Counted from the stretch's first letter, positions 8,100 through 14,909 are shown. The stretch is 34,841 nt of DNA from JAOADN01 sp049323795 (GCA_049323795.1 JBMOOH010000012.1:1-34841), one strand, 5' to 3'. Notes: generated by a model not told the origin, from the letters alone. A program made the numbers and translations.

Positions 8100-8755
8100 A
8101 GAACATCATCCTTCTGGGACCGCCGGGCGCAGGCAAGGGCACGCAGGCGCGCAGGCTGGTCGAGAGACGGGCGATGACCCAGCTCTCGACGGGCGACATG
8201 CTGCGCGAGGCCCAGACCAGCGGTACCGAGATGGGCAGGAAGGTCGCCGCCGTGATGGCGCGCGGCGGTCTGGTGACGGACGACATCGTGATCGGCCTCG
8301 TCGAAGAGAAGATGAAGGCCGGCAGTGTCGGCGGCTTCATCTTCGACGGGTTCCCGCGGACGCTTGCGCAGGCCGATGCGCTCGGGGCGCTTCTTGCACG
8401 CACCGGCCGCAGACTCGACGCGGTGATCGAGATGCGCGTGGACGACGACGCGCTTGTCCGCCGCATCTCGGGCCGCTTCTCGTGCGGGAACTGCGGCGAG
8501 GTCTACCACGACGAGACGAAGCCCACGGCGCGACCGGGCGTCTGTGACAGATGCGGCTCTACCGATCTGCGCCGCCGGCCCGACGACAACGCGGAAAGCC
8601 TCAAGGTCCGGCTCATGGAATACTACAAGAAGACCGCCCCGCTGATCGGCTACTACTATGCGCTGGGCGCCCTGTTCACCGTTGACGGACTGGCCGAAAT
8701 CGACAGCGTGGCCAAATCCATCGGGGCCGTTCTGGACGAACCCGTGCCCGCTTGA
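8096..8755 (+). CDS. adk: Adenylate kinase (zinc-LID type)
   Basis: A 219-residue adenylate kinase, which interconverts ATP + AMP and two ADP in the cytoplasm. The P-loop GPPGAGKGT is at residues 8-16, the AMP-binding GFPRTLAQ near 85-92, and the LID domain carries four cysteines (C130, C133, C150, C153) arranged to bind a structural zinc. The start is GTG at 8096, overlapping the secY stop (GTGA); the N-terminus MKNIILLGPPGAGKGTQ matches the family, so this start is secure. The stop codon lies inside the -35 box of the next promoter. Confidence 0.96.
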
Positions 8756-8780
8756 CGCCAACCGGGAAACCCACTAGGTC
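8752..8780 (+). promoter_or_regulatory. Candidate sigma-70 promoter for rpsM-rpsK-rpoA-rplQ
   Basis: TTGACG at 8752-8757 and TAGGTC at 8775-8780 are separated by the optimal 17 bases. The -35 box contains the adk stop codon. Transcription would begin near 8787, leaving about 150 bases of leader ahead of rpsM. Confidence 0.6.
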
Positions 8781-8813
8781 ACGGCGTCTCGCAAGAGAAT
8801 CGTCCTGAATCTG

Positions 8814-8913
8814 CCTGCCGTTCGGCAGGTATCCGCCAGAACGACAGAAGCGGCCCGGCGGCTTTCCGCCCCTGGGCCAGCGTTGTGAAAAAAGGTTCCG
8901 GAACTACGGAACC
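8814..8913 (+). promoter_or_regulatory. Structured leader of the rpsM operon
   Basis: Two hairpins are visible: CCTGCC/GGCAGG (8814-8829) with a GTTC loop, and GGTTCCG/CGGAACC (8894-8913) with a GAACTA loop. The second ends 9 bases before the rpsM ribosome-binding site. In E. coli the equivalent leader binds S4 to repress translation. There is no rpsD in this operon and I cannot claim the same mechanism, but the leader is a reasonable place for control. Confidence 0.35.
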
Positions 8914-8935
8914 GCAACGAAAAGGAAGACGACAC

Positions 8936-9304
8936 TTGGCACGTATCGCTGGCGTGAACATCCCGACTGCGAAGCGGGTTCCCATCGCCCTTCAGTACAT
9001 CCACGGCATCGGTCCGATGTATGCCGACAAGATCTGCAAGGCCGTCGGCATCGACCAGGCCCGCCGGGTCAACGAGCTGACCGACGCCGAAGTCCTCGCC
9101 ATCCGGGAATTCATCGACGCGAACTTCACCGTCGAGGGCGACCTCCGGCGCGAAGTGACGATGAACGTCAAGCGCCTGATGGACCTCGGCTGCTACCGCG
9201 GCCTCCGCCATCGCCGCAACCTGCCCGTCCGCGGCCAGCGGACCCACACCAACGCCCGCACCCGCAAGGGCCCGGCGAAGCCGATCGCCGGCAAGAAGAA
9301 GTAA
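8936..9304 (+). CDS. rpsM: 30S ribosomal protein S13
   Basis: A 122-residue S13 of the small-subunit head, contacting S19 and the subunit bridges. The start is a TTG at 8936: the sequence reads ARIAGVNIPTAKRVPIAL from there, exactly the usual N-terminus, and AGGAAG at 8923-8928 is 7 bases upstream. A longer in-frame GTG at 8885 would add 17 unrelated residues and runs through the leader hairpin, so I reject it. Other landmarks are YIHGIGPMYADKIC and the C-terminal RGQRTHTNARTRKGPAK. Confidence 0.95.
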   Translation: MARIAGVNIPTAKRVPIALQYIHGIGPMYADKICKAVGIDQARRVNELTDAEVLAIREFIDANFTVEGDLRREVTMNVKRLMDLGCYRGLRHRRNLPVRGQRTHTNARTRKGPAKPIAGKKK

Positions 9305-9320
9305 GGGGAGGGTCCGAGAC

Positions 9321-9716
9321 ATGGCACGCGACACGAAGGCCGCCCGCGGCAAGAAGAAGGAACGCAAGAACATCGCCTCAGGGGTGGCGCATGTGAACTC
9401 GTCCTTCAACAACACGAAGATCCTCATCTCCGACGTGCAGGGCAACGCGATCGCATGGTCGTCCGCCGGCACGATGGGCTTCAAGGGCAGCCGCAAGTCC
9501 ACGCCCTATGCCGCCCAGATGGCGGCCGAGGATGCCGGCCGCAAGGCGCAGGAACATGGCGTCAAGACGCTTGAGGTCGAGGTTCAGGGCCCGGGTTCCG
9601 GCCGTGAATCCGCGCTTCGCGCGCTCGCCGCGGTCGGGTTCTCGATCACCTCGATCCGCGACGTGACCCCGATCGCGCACAACGGCTGCCGTCCGCCGAA
9701 GCGCCGCCGCGTCTGA
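9321..9716 (+). CDS. rpsK: 30S ribosomal protein S11
   Basis: A 131-residue S11 of the small-subunit platform. It has NIASGVAHVNSSFNNTKILI, AWSSAGTMGFKGSRKSTPYAAQ and the C-terminal signature DVTPIAHNGCRPPKRRRV. It follows rpsM after 16 bases. A 112-base gap with a strong hairpin separates it from rpoA. rpsD, which often follows rpsK in other phyla and gammaproteobacteria, is absent from this operon, as is usual in alphaproteobacteria. Confidence 0.97.
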   Translation: MARDTKAARGKKKERKNIASGVAHVNSSFNNTKILISDVQGNAIAWSSAGTMGFKGSRKSTPYAAQMAAEDAGRKAQEHGVKTLEVEVQGPGSGRESALRALAAVGFSITSIRDVTPIAHNGCRPPKRRRV

Positions 9717-9730
9717 CGGAAGACCCTTTC

Positions 9731-9758
9731 TCCGGCCGCGTTCCGTGACGCGGCCGGA
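9731..9758 (+). promoter_or_regulatory. Strong hairpin between rpsK and rpoA
   Basis: TCCGGCCGCGT (9731-9741) and ACGCGGCCGGA (9748-9758) form a perfect 11-bp stem around a TCCGTG loop, 14 bases after the rpsK stop. No T-run follows. It probably affects mRNA processing or stability, or partial attenuation before rpoA. Confidence 0.5.
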
Positions 9759-9828
9759 CGCACACGCATTTCCTCGGGCGCTTCCGGAAGTCGGACATGG
9801 TCCGGAAGCAGGTATGGAGGCAGAAGGC

Positions 9829-10845
9829 ATGATCCACAAGAACTGGGCAGAGCTCATCAAGCCCGCGCAGCTTGATGTAAAGCCCGGAAACGACCCGGCA
9901 CGCCAGGCCACGATCATCGCGGAGCCGCTCGAGCGGGGCTTCGGCCTGACGCTCGGAAACGCTCTGCGGCGTGTGCTAATGTCGTCGCTCCAGGGTGCCG
10001 CGATCACGTCGGTCCAGATCGACAACGTGCTGCACGAGTTCTCGTCCGTCGCAGGCGTGCGCGAGGACGTGACCGACATCGTCCTGAACCTCAAGGGCGT
10101 CCGCATCAAGATGGAGGTCGAGGGGCCGAAGCGCCTCTCGATCTCGGCCAAGGGTCCGGGCATCGTCACTGCCGGCGACATCTCGGAATCGAACGGCATC
10201 GAGATCCTGAACAAGCACCACGTGATCTGTCACCTTGACGAGGGGGCCGACCTGTTCATGGAACTTGCGGTCAACACCGGCAAGGGCTACGTCGCGGCCG
10301 ACAAGAACCGCCCCGAGGATGCCCCGATCGGGCTCATTCCGATCGACGCCATCTACTCGCCGGTCAAGCGGGTCAGCTATGAAGTCACCCCCACCCGAGA
10401 GGGTCAGGTGCTCGACTACGACAAGCTCACCATAAAGATCGAAACGGACGGGTCGCTTTCGCCCGACGACGCGGTGGCATACGCAGCCCGCATCCTGCAG
10501 GACCAGCTCGGCATCTTCGTGAACTTCGAAGAGCCCGAGTCGGCGTCGAAGGCCGACATCGAGGACGGACTCGAGTTCAATCCGCTTCTGCTCAAGAAGG
10601 TGGACGAACTGGAACTCAGCGTCCGCTCGGCCAACTGCCTGAAGAACGACAACATCGTCTATATCGGCGACCTGATCCAGAAGACCGAGGCCGAGATGCT
10701 CCGCACCCCGAACTTCGGCCGCAAGTCGCTGAACGAGATCAAGGAAGTGCTGTCCGGCATGGGCCTGCACCTCGGCATGGAAGTCGAGAATTGGCCGCCG
10801 GAGAACATCGAGGATCTGGCCAAGCGCTTCGAGGACCAGTTCTAG
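9829..10845 (+). CDS. rpoA: DNA-directed RNA polymerase subunit alpha
   Basis: A 338-residue alpha subunit, which dimerises to nucleate RNA polymerase assembly. The N-terminal domain has ATIIAEPLERGFGLTLGNAL and RRVLMSSLQGAAITSVQID; the C-terminal domain, which binds UP elements and activators, has DELELSVRSANCLKNDNI and TPNFGRKSLNEIKEVLSGMG. I start at ATG 9829 (MIHKNWAELIKPAQ), the standard alphaproteobacterial N-terminus; GGAGG lies about 8 bases upstream. In-frame codons upstream (for example at 9814) would add residues not found in the family. Confidence 0.97.
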   Translation: MIHKNWAELIKPAQLDVKPGNDPARQATIIAEPLERGFGLTLGNALRRVLMSSLQGAAITSVQIDNVLHEFSSVAGVREDVTDIVLNLKGVRIKMEVEGPKRLSISAKGPGIVTAGDISESNGIEILNKHHVICHLDEGADLFMELAVNTGKGYVAADKNRPEDAPIGLIPIDAIYSPVKRVSYEVTPTREGQVLDYDKLTIKIETDGSLSPDDAVAYAARILQDQLGIFVNFEEPESASKADIEDGLEFNPLLLKKVDELELSVRSANCLKNDNIVYIGDLIQKTEAEMLRTPNFGRKSLNEIKEVLSGMGLHLGMEVENWPPENIEDLAKRFEDQF

Positions 10846-10878
10846 GTGCGTGGTTTCCACGCACCTGCAGCCCGCAGG
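10844..10878 (+). promoter_or_regulatory. Overlapping hairpins at the rpoA-rplQ junction
   Basis: AGGTGCGTGG (10844-10853) and CCACGCACCT (10857-10866) form a perfect 10-bp stem with a TTT loop that includes the last two bases of the rpoA stop codon. A second hairpin, CCTGC/GCAGG (10864-10878), uses three of the same bases. The two cannot form fully at once. No T-run follows either stem. Confidence 0.5.
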
Positions 10879-10966
10879 TTGCGGGGAACGACCGGGCCGC
10901 AAGGCCCCAAGGCGAGCGGGGAGACGAGAGCCCCGCCGGACAAAGCAAAACGGATAGGAGACTGAC

Positions 10967-11380
10967 ATGAACCACGGTTCCGGCTACCGCCGCCTCAACC
11001 GCACCCACGAGCACCGCAAGGCGCTTTTCGCAAACATGGCCGGCGCACTGATCGAGCACGAGCAGATCAAGACGACGCTTCCCAAGGCCAAGGAACTGCG
11101 CCCCATCGTCGAGAAGCTGGTGACCCTCGCCAAGCGCGGCGACCTGCACGCCCGCCGGCTCGCGGCTGCCCAGCTCAAGCAGGACGCGCATGTGTCCAAG
11201 CTGTTCGGCACGCTCGGCATCCGCTACAAGGATCGCGCGGGCGGCTATTGCCGCATCATCAAGGCTGGGTTCCGCTACGGAGACATGGCCCCGATGGCGA
11301 TCATCGAGTTCGTGGACCGCGACGCCTCTGCCAAGGGCGCCGCCGACCATGCCCGCACCGCTGAGAGCGAATCGGTCTGA
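10967..11380 (+). CDS. rplQ: 50S ribosomal protein L17
   Basis: A 137-residue L17, a large-subunit protein near the exit tunnel. It begins MNHGSGYRRLNRTHEHRKAL and has LIEHEQIKTTLPKAKELRPI, then RYKDRAGGYCRIIKAGFRYGD; the C-terminal tail (AKGAADHARTAESESV) is a modest extension common in alphaproteobacteria. GGATAGGAG precedes the ATG. It is the last gene of the alpha operon and is followed by a strong terminator. Confidence 0.97.
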   Translation: MNHGSGYRRLNRTHEHRKALFANMAGALIEHEQIKTTLPKAKELRPIVEKLVTLAKRGDLHARRLAAAQLKQDAHVSKLFGTLGIRYKDRAGGYCRIIKAGFRYGDMAPMAIIEFVDRDASAKGAADHARTAESESV

Positions 11381-11427
11381 CCGATTTCGCGCTCCTTCGC
11401 GCGGCCACGTCTGAATTTTCCACAACA

Positions 11428-11466
11428 ACAGCCCCCGCCAAGGTTCTGGCGGGGGTGTTCTTTTAG
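11428..11466 (+). terminator. Rho-independent terminator of the rpsM-rplQ operon
   Basis: CCCCCGCCA (11432-11440) pairs perfectly with TGGCGGGGG (11447-11455) around an AGGTTC loop, followed by TGTTCTTTTA. The stem is preceded by ACAACAACA. This is a textbook intrinsic terminator and the clearest one in the window. Confidence 0.9.
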
Positions 11467-11512
11467 ACTTATTCAGATTCCTCTGGTGCGCCCCCGGCCC
11501 TTGCTGAACCGT

Positions 11513-11695
11513 CTAGTTCGGTTCGGCGCGGGCCTTCCTCCGGTCATTGGACAGAGATTCTGCCAAGGAATCAATCATCTCCGACAGGTGTCCCTCTGCC
11601 AGCGGGGTCGCCCCCACCAGTTCAAGCAGGTCAGCGCGCGCGGCGTCCGGAAGTCGCATGAGCCTTGCAAAGAGTCCGGGGTTGATACTACGCAC
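11513..11695 (-). CDS. Possible small protein or coding remnant
   Basis: A 60-residue frame starting at a GTG and ending in LAESLSNDRRKARAEPN. Its composition (GLFARLMRLPDAARADLLELVG, amphipathic and Leu/Ala-rich) looks more protein-like than the usual antisense shadow, and there is no gene on the other strand to shadow. The frame stays open about 14 codons upstream (reading EFRNPLYQGRFPV before the GTG) without an ATG or TTG, so it may be the 3' end of a decayed gene. I do not recognise the family and see no good ribosome-binding site. Confidence 0.3.
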   Translation of the reverse strand: MRSINPGLFARLMRLPDAARADLLELVGATPLAEGHLSEMIDSLAESLSNDRRKARAEPN

Positions 11696-11740
11696 TGGAA
11701 AGCGCCCTTGATACAGAGGGTTACGAAACTCAATTTACGG

Positions 11741-11775
11741 TTGACTGTCCCAAACGCAACTTGTCTAAAAAGACA
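11741..11775 (+). promoter_or_regulatory. luxR promoter with overlapping inverted repeat
   Basis: TTGACT at 11741-11746 and TCTAAA at 11764-11769 are separated by 17 bases, predicting a start at about 11775-11776, which is the luxR ATG itself. An inverted repeat TGTCT-AAAA-AGACA (11762-11775) covers the -10 box and the first base of the start codon, so a bound regulator would block transcription. It does not match a classic 18-20 base lux box. Confidence 0.45.
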
Positions 11776-12386
11776 TGTCCTTGAGATCCGGCATAGAACT
11801 TCAGCTCCACCGGTTGTCCCTCATGGCACCCGCAGGGTTCTTCTTTGCCCTTCACATCCGGTTCGCCCTGCCGCTTCTCCACCAGACCACCTACGACGAG
11901 CGCTGGGTGGACAAGTATACCGAAGAAGCCTTCGCCCTGAGGGACCCGATCGTCGCCTGGGGCTTCAGCACCACCGGTTCGGCACGCTGGAGCGAGATCG
12001 CGATTCCGGATCCCTTCGACATTCTCGGACAGGCCCGTGACTACGGCATGATCTACGGCTTCGCCGTGTCCTGCGGCCCGATCAAGTCGCGCACCATCGC
12101 CTCGGCGGCGCGGACGGACCGCGAATTCAGCGATGCCGAGATCGACGCCTTCGCGGCGATCATCCGTAATCTGCACGACCTGACCGAGCCTCCCGACAAC
12201 CTTTCGAAGGCTCAGATCGATGCCCTTCGGCTCATCGCGGACGGCGACCGCCACGCCGCCGCCGCGGCCAAGCTGAAGATTTCCGAAAGCGCCCTCAAGG
12301 CGCGACTCAACTCCGCGCGACAGCGCCTGCTCGCGCGCACGACTGCCGAGGCCATCCAGCGGGCCCGGGACTACCGCTTGATTTGA
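11775..12386 (+). CDS. LuxR-family quorum-sensing transcriptional regulator
   Basis: A 203-residue LuxR-type protein. The N-terminal autoinducer-binding domain has W44, Y48, D57, P58 and W72, which keep a constant offset of 13 from the ligand-contact residues of TraR (W57, Y61, D70, P71, W85), so the pocket looks intact despite the short N-terminus. The C-terminal HTH (about 143-203, LSKAQIDALRLIADGD...ALKARLNSARQRLL) aligns with TraR at an offset of 31; L151 and G157 are kept but the near-invariant Glu is Gln147. There is no convincing ribosome-binding site and the predicted transcript start coincides with the ATG. The synthase gene follows after 60 bases. By family knowledge it binds an acyl-homoserine lactone and controls target genes; signal and targets are unknown. 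It is shorter than most homologues (about 230-250). Confidence 0.88.
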   Translation: MSLRSGIELQLHRLSLMAPAGFFFALHIRFALPLLHQTTYDERWVDKYTEEAFALRDPIVAWGFSTTGSARWSEIAIPDPFDILGQARDYGMIYGFAVSCGPIKSRTIASAARTDREFSDAEIDAFAAIIRNLHDLTEPPDNLSKAQIDALRLIADGDRHAAAAAKLKISESALKARLNSARQRLLARTTAEAIQRARDYRLI

Positions 12387-12419
12387 CGATCCACCCCATG
12401 GGGATGGGGGAACAGTAAG

Positions 12420-12433
12420 TAAGCTGCCGCTTA
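12420..12433 (+). promoter_or_regulatory. Inverted repeat ahead of luxI
   Basis: TAAGC-TGCC-GCTTA lies just before the luxI ribosome-binding site (GGAGG, about 12437). It could be an operator or a small hairpin near the site of translation initiation. It has the same 5-4-5 geometry as the repeat at luxR but a different sequence. Confidence 0.3.
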
Positions 12434-12446
12434 TCTGGAGGACGCC

Positions 12447-13034
12447 ATGCAGAGTACAACCCTGTCGTTTGAAAACATGCACAATCATGGTGAGCTGTTC
12501 GCGAACATCCTGCGAGCGCGGCGGCAGTCCTTCATCGTGCAGAACCGCTGGAACCTGCCAGAGGCTCTCGGGATGGAGTATGACCAGTACGACACCCCGG
12601 CCAGCCGCTGGGTGGCCGTTCACGCCTTCGGCGAGGTCATGGGCGGCGTCCGTCTGACGCCGACGACGGCCCGCTGCGGGATCTACAGCTACATGATCCG
12701 CGACGCCCAGAAGGGCCTGCTCGACTCCATCCCCCGCGACCTCCTCGACTTCGACGCCCCGGTCGATCCGCAGGTCTGGGAGGTGACGCGCGGCTTCGTT
12801 TCCCATTCGGTGCCGGCCAACCTGCGCCGCCGCGTCCATGCGCGCATGGTCATGGAAATGGCGCGCACGGCCCGCGAACTCGGGATCAGCCAGATGCTCG
12901 CCCTTCTGCCGACGAACTGGTCGCGCTGGGCATCGCGGTGCAATCTCGACATGAAGGGTGCCGGCCGCGTCATGAACCTCGACGGGATCGACTACCAGGC
13001 CGTCACGCTGCGCATCGCCACCCAGTTCCACTGA
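12447..13034 (+). CDS. Acyl-homoserine-lactone synthase (LuxI family)
   Basis: A 195-residue LuxI-type synthase, which makes an acyl-homoserine lactone from S-adenosylmethionine and an acyl donor. Conserved family residues are visible in order: R25, F29, W35 (RARRQSFIVQNRW), D46 and D49 (YDQYDTP), R69 (GGVRLTPT), E112 and R115 (WEVTRGFVS). The acyl chain cannot be predicted from these. GGAGG precedes the ATG by about 6 bases. It is probably cotranscribed with the luxR homologue 60 bases upstream, which would give the standard positive-feedback pair. rarA follows after 48 bases but seems to have its own promoter. Confidence 0.92.
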   Translation: MQSTTLSFENMHNHGELFANILRARRQSFIVQNRWNLPEALGMEYDQYDTPASRWVAVHAFGEVMGGVRLTPTTARCGIYSYMIRDAQKGLLDSIPRDLLDFDAPVDPQVWEVTRGFVSHSVPANLRRRVHARMVMEMARTARELGISQMLALLPTNWSRWASRCNLDMKGAGRVMNLDGIDYQAVTLRIATQFH

Positions 13035-13047
13035 TCCCGTCGCGCTC

Positions 13048-13083
13048 TTCCGCCGGGGCGCCGGCGGGCCTAGATTGGGCGCA
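13048..13083 (+). promoter_or_regulatory. Candidate leaderless promoter of rarA
   Basis: TAGATT at 13071-13076 is a good alphaproteobacterial -10 box, with TTCCGC 17 bases upstream as a weak -35. The transcript would begin at 13082-13083, the A of the rarA ATG. No ribosome-binding site is present between the -10 box and the ATG. Confidence 0.5.
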
Positions 13084-14411
13084 TGGCCGACCTTTTCGAC
13101 CAGCTTCCCCCCGCCACGCCCGACCGGCAGACGCCGGCCGAGGGGCGTCCTTTGGCCGACCGCCTGCGCCCCCGGTCGCTCGACGAGGTCATCGGGCAGG
13201 AAAGGATCCTCGGCCCCGACGGCCCGCTGGGCGCGATGCTCGCCGCCGGCAGCCTCTCCTCGCTCATCCTCTGGGGCCCGCCGGGGGTGGGCAAGACCAC
13301 CATCGCCCGCCTTCTTGCCGACCGCGCCGGCATGACCTTCGTCCAGGTCAGCGCGATCTTCACCGGCGTCGCGGACCTGAGGAAGGTCTTCGACGCCGCC
13401 CGCCTGCGGCGCGACCAGGGCCGCCGGACGCTTCTCTTCGTCGACGAGATCCACCGCTTCAACAAGGCCCAGCAGGACGGCTTCCTGCCGTTCATGGAAG
13501 ACGGCACCATCACGCTTGTCGGCGCCACGACCGAGAACCCCTCGTTCGAGATCAACGCCGCCCTCCTCTCCCGCGCGCAGGTCCTCGTCCTCGATCGCCT
13601 CACGCCCGCCGACCTCGAACGTCTCGCCCAGCGGGCCGAGAGGGAACTGGGCCAGGCGCTCCCCCTCCGCCCCGAGGCGCGCGACGCGCTCATCGAGATG
13701 GCCGACGGCGACGGCCGCGCGGTTCTGAACCTGATCGAACAGGTCATCGCCTGGAGGCTCGACGCCGCCATCGACCGCGCCACCCTCGCCGCCCGCCTCA
13801 GCCGCCGCGCCGCGCGTTTCGACAAGTCGGGCGACGAGCACTACAACCTCATCTCCGCGTTGCACAAATCCGTCCGCGGCTCGGACCCCGACGCCGCCCT
13901 CTACTGGCTCGCCCGGATGCTCGAAGGCGGCGAGGATCCGCGCTTCCTCGCCCGCCGCATCACCCGCATGGCGGTCGAGGACATCGGCCTCGCCGACCCG
14001 CAGGCGCAGGGGCTCTGCCTGCAGGCCTGGGAAACCTACGAGCGTCTCGGCAGCCCCGAAGGCGAACTCGCGCTCGCGAACGCGGTCGTCTACCTCGCCC
14101 TCGCGCCCAAGTCGAACGCGGGCTACGTGGCCTATGCCGAGGCGCGCGACGCCGCCCGCCGCCACGGATCGGAACCGCCGCCGAAGCACATCCTGAACGC
14201 GCCCACGCGCCTCATGAAGGATCAGGGCTATGGGCGCGGCTACGCCTACGACCACGATCAGGAAGACGCCTTCTCGGGCCAGAACTACTTCCCCGAGACG
14301 ATGAAGCGCCCCGTGTTCTACCGCCCCGTCGAACGCGGCCACGAACGCGAACTGAAGAAGCGCGTCGATTGGTTCGCGGACCTCCGCGCCAAGCGGAACC
14401 GGGGCGAGTGA
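13083..14411 (+). CDS. rarA: Replication-associated recombination protein A (AAA+ ATPase)
   Basis: A 442-residue RarA/MgsA, the bacterial relative of WRNIP1/Mgs1, acting at stalled replication forks. An N-terminal peptide (MADLFDQLPPAT) resembles a clamp- or SSB-contact tail and is followed by the AAA+ domain: Walker A GPPGVGKTT at 65-73, Walker B with D121 and E122 (VDEIHRFNKAQQD), sensor 1 GATTENPSFEIN, and the C-terminal tetramerisation part (RLMKDQGYGRGYAYDHD). The length is typical. There is no Shine-Dalgarno sequence, and the -10 box lies so close to the ATG that the mRNA may be leaderless. Confidence 0.94.
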   Translation: MADLFDQLPPATPDRQTPAEGRPLADRLRPRSLDEVIGQERILGPDGPLGAMLAAGSLSSLILWGPPGVGKTTIARLLADRAGMTFVQVSAIFTGVADLRKVFDAARLRRDQGRRTLLFVDEIHRFNKAQQDGFLPFMEDGTITLVGATTENPSFEINAALLSRAQVLVLDRLTPADLERLAQRAERELGQALPLRPEARDALIEMADGDGRAVLNLIEQVIAWRLDAAIDRATLAARLSRRAARFDKSGDEHYNLISALHKSVRGSDPDAALYWLARMLEGGEDPRFLARRITRMAVEDIGLADPQAQGLCLQAWETYERLGSPEGELALANAVVYLALAPKSNAGYVAYAEARDAARRHGSEPPPKHILNAPTRLMKDQGYGRGYAYDHDQEDAFSGQNYFPETMKRPVFYRPVERGHERELKKRVDWFADLRAKRNRGE

Positions 14412-14449
14412 GGGACCACCCTTCATCTTGGCCGAAATATCCCGGGGGT

Positions 14450-14468
14450 GCGGGGGCAGGGCCCCCGC
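14450..14468. terminator. GC-rich hairpin between rarA and crcB
   Basis: GCGGGGGC (14450-14457) and GCCCCCGC (14461-14468) form an 8-bp stem with an AGG loop, preceded by AAATATCCCGGGGG. From memory, similar hairpins after an ATATCCCGGGGG motif recur between genes in Rhodobacterales genomes, so it may be one copy of a dispersed terminator-like element. Confidence 0.45.
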
Positions 14469-14490
14469 GAGGGTCCCGTCTTGCCCGCCG

Positions 14491-14527
14491 TTGACATTCG
14501 CCCCATCCCGCTCCAACTGAGGCGCCA
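14491..14527 (+). promoter_or_regulatory. Candidate promoter of crcB
   Basis: A perfect TTGACA lies at 14491-14496. The matching -10 position 17 bases on (14514-14519, CAACTG) is poor. If used, transcription would begin at the crcB ATG. A weak GAGG lies 4 bases before the ATG. Confidence 0.3.
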
Positions 14528-14904
14528 TGGTCCAGACCCTCCTCCAGGTCGCCCTCGGGGGCGCCATCGGCTCGATGGGCCGCTACCTCGTGAACGTGGG
14601 CGCCATGCGCCTCATCGGCACCGGCTTTCCCTGGGGCACGCTGGTCGTGAACATCGCGGGCAGCTTCCTGATGGGCGCCCTCGTCGTCCTCTTCGCGCAC
14701 AAGGACGCGACGCGGCTCGCGCCCTTCCTGATGACCGGCGTCCTCGGCGGCTTCACCACCTTCTCGGCCTTCTCGCTCGACAGCTGGAAGCTCTGGACCG
14801 AGGGGCCGCCGCACGTCGCCGGCCTCTACGTCCTTGCATCCGTCGGGATGTCCTTCGCGGCGCTCGCGGCGGGCCTCGTCGTCGCGCGCCTGATCTGGGC
14901 CTGA
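14527..14904 (+). CDS. crcB: Fluoride exporter CrcB/Fluc
   Basis: A 125-residue CrcB, a dual-topology dimeric fluoride channel of the inner membrane that removes toxic fluoride. Four hydrophobic segments are visible, with GGAIGSMGRYLVN at the start, the conserved Asn in VVNIAGSFLMGAL, and the Phe-box GGFTTFSAFSLD. The upstream region does not show a fluoride riboswitch core. The pseudouridine synthase starts five bases after the stop, so the two are cotranscribed. Confidence 0.94.
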   Translation: MVQTLLQVALGGAIGSMGRYLVNVGAMRLIGTGFPWGTLVVNIAGSFLMGALVVLFAHKDATRLAPFLMTGVLGGFTTFSAFSLDSWKLWTEGPPHVAGLYVLASVGMSFAALAAGLVVARLIWA

Positions 14905-14909
14905 CAGGG

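Larger units (their letters stand above)
11381..11774. other. 394-base region between rplQ and luxR
   Basis: It contains the rplQ terminator (11428-11466), a possible minus-strand coding remnant (11513-11695, open back to about 11737) and the luxR promoter (11741-11769). Nothing else in it looks like a gene. Confidence 0.6.

Noticed and set aside
11775..12386. luxR as an N-terminally truncated pseudogene
   Set aside because: The signal-pocket residues and the HTH are all present at constant offsets from TraR, so the short N-terminus is a family variant rather than a truncation.
14412..14526. Possible fluoride riboswitch upstream of crcB
   Set aside because: The 115-base gap holds a GC-rich hairpin and a -35-like box, but none of the conserved core of the fluoride aptamer could be found by eye.
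11730..14567. 945-codon minus-strand frame over luxRI and rarA
   Set aside because: It is a shadow: it is opposite three recognised genes and its sequence is repetitive in Gly, Ala, Val, Glu and Arg.
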